Assembly: GCA_900540295.1 (NCBI GenBank)
Contig: UQFM01000092.1
Location: forward strand, 1 to 5,573
Source of the DNA: an uncultured Oscillospiraceae bacterium
GTDB taxonomy: Bacteria; Bacillota; Clostridia; Oscillospirales; Acutalibacteraceae
DNA: 5,573 nt
Direction: 5' to 3'
Positions 5,570-5,573 of this stretch are shown one piece after another. Position numbers and translations under genes: made by a program. Within the stretch, counting starts at the first letter, position 1; each line of letters opens with the position of its first letter. Below the pieces are notes generated by a model. It saw only the letters and a list, made by a program, of their open reading frames with translations, searched no databases and was not told the origin of the DNA.

Positions 5570-5573
5570 ACAG

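Overview
The window looks like chromosome from a Gram-positive, gut-type member of the Clostridia (Oscillospiraceae/Ruminococcaceae-like). This is inferred from purine-rich Shine-Dalgarno sites, sigma-A promoters with extended -10 boxes in AT-rich gaps beside moderately GC-rich genes, a type I dockerin protein, a cytosolic GH95 fucosidase and an OmpR-type two-component pair. No tRNA, rRNA, CRISPR array, transposase or phage gene was seen.

Layout. Three genes lie on the minus strand, transcribed right to left: a GH95 alpha-L-fucosidase (4196 to 1800), a winged-helix response regulator (1736 to 1053) and its histidine kinase (1066 to 68). The regulator and kinase overlap by 14 bases and have their own extended -10 promoter just after the fucosidase stop codon. 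No terminator was seen between the fucosidase and the regulator, so readthrough is possible. A short inverted repeat follows the kinase at the left edge.

The 114-base gap at 4197-4310 is a compact, nearly mirror-symmetric divergent promoter. It fires left into the fucosidase and right into a secreted protein (4311-5309) with an N-terminal type I dockerin followed by a domain I cannot assign. That gene ends at a clear intrinsic terminator. A new promoter and a near-perfect ribosome binding site then lead to a 38-codon membrane ORF (5453-5569). It resembles the first helix of a DUF2975 protein cut short by a stop codon, and the window ends four bases later.

How the genes may work together (inference). 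The fucosidase would release L-fucose, or a related sugar, from oligosaccharides imported into the cytoplasm. The divergent dockerin protein is exported and could bind a cohesin-bearing surface scaffold. Because their promoters abut, the two genes are probably controlled together or compete for polymerase. The two-component pair has almost no extracellular loop, so it probably senses within the membrane or through a partner; a link to the fucosidase rests only on position. The nearest thing to something undescribed is the uncharacterised C-terminal domain of the dockerin protein together with its shared promoter with GH95. I see no convincing wholly new system.
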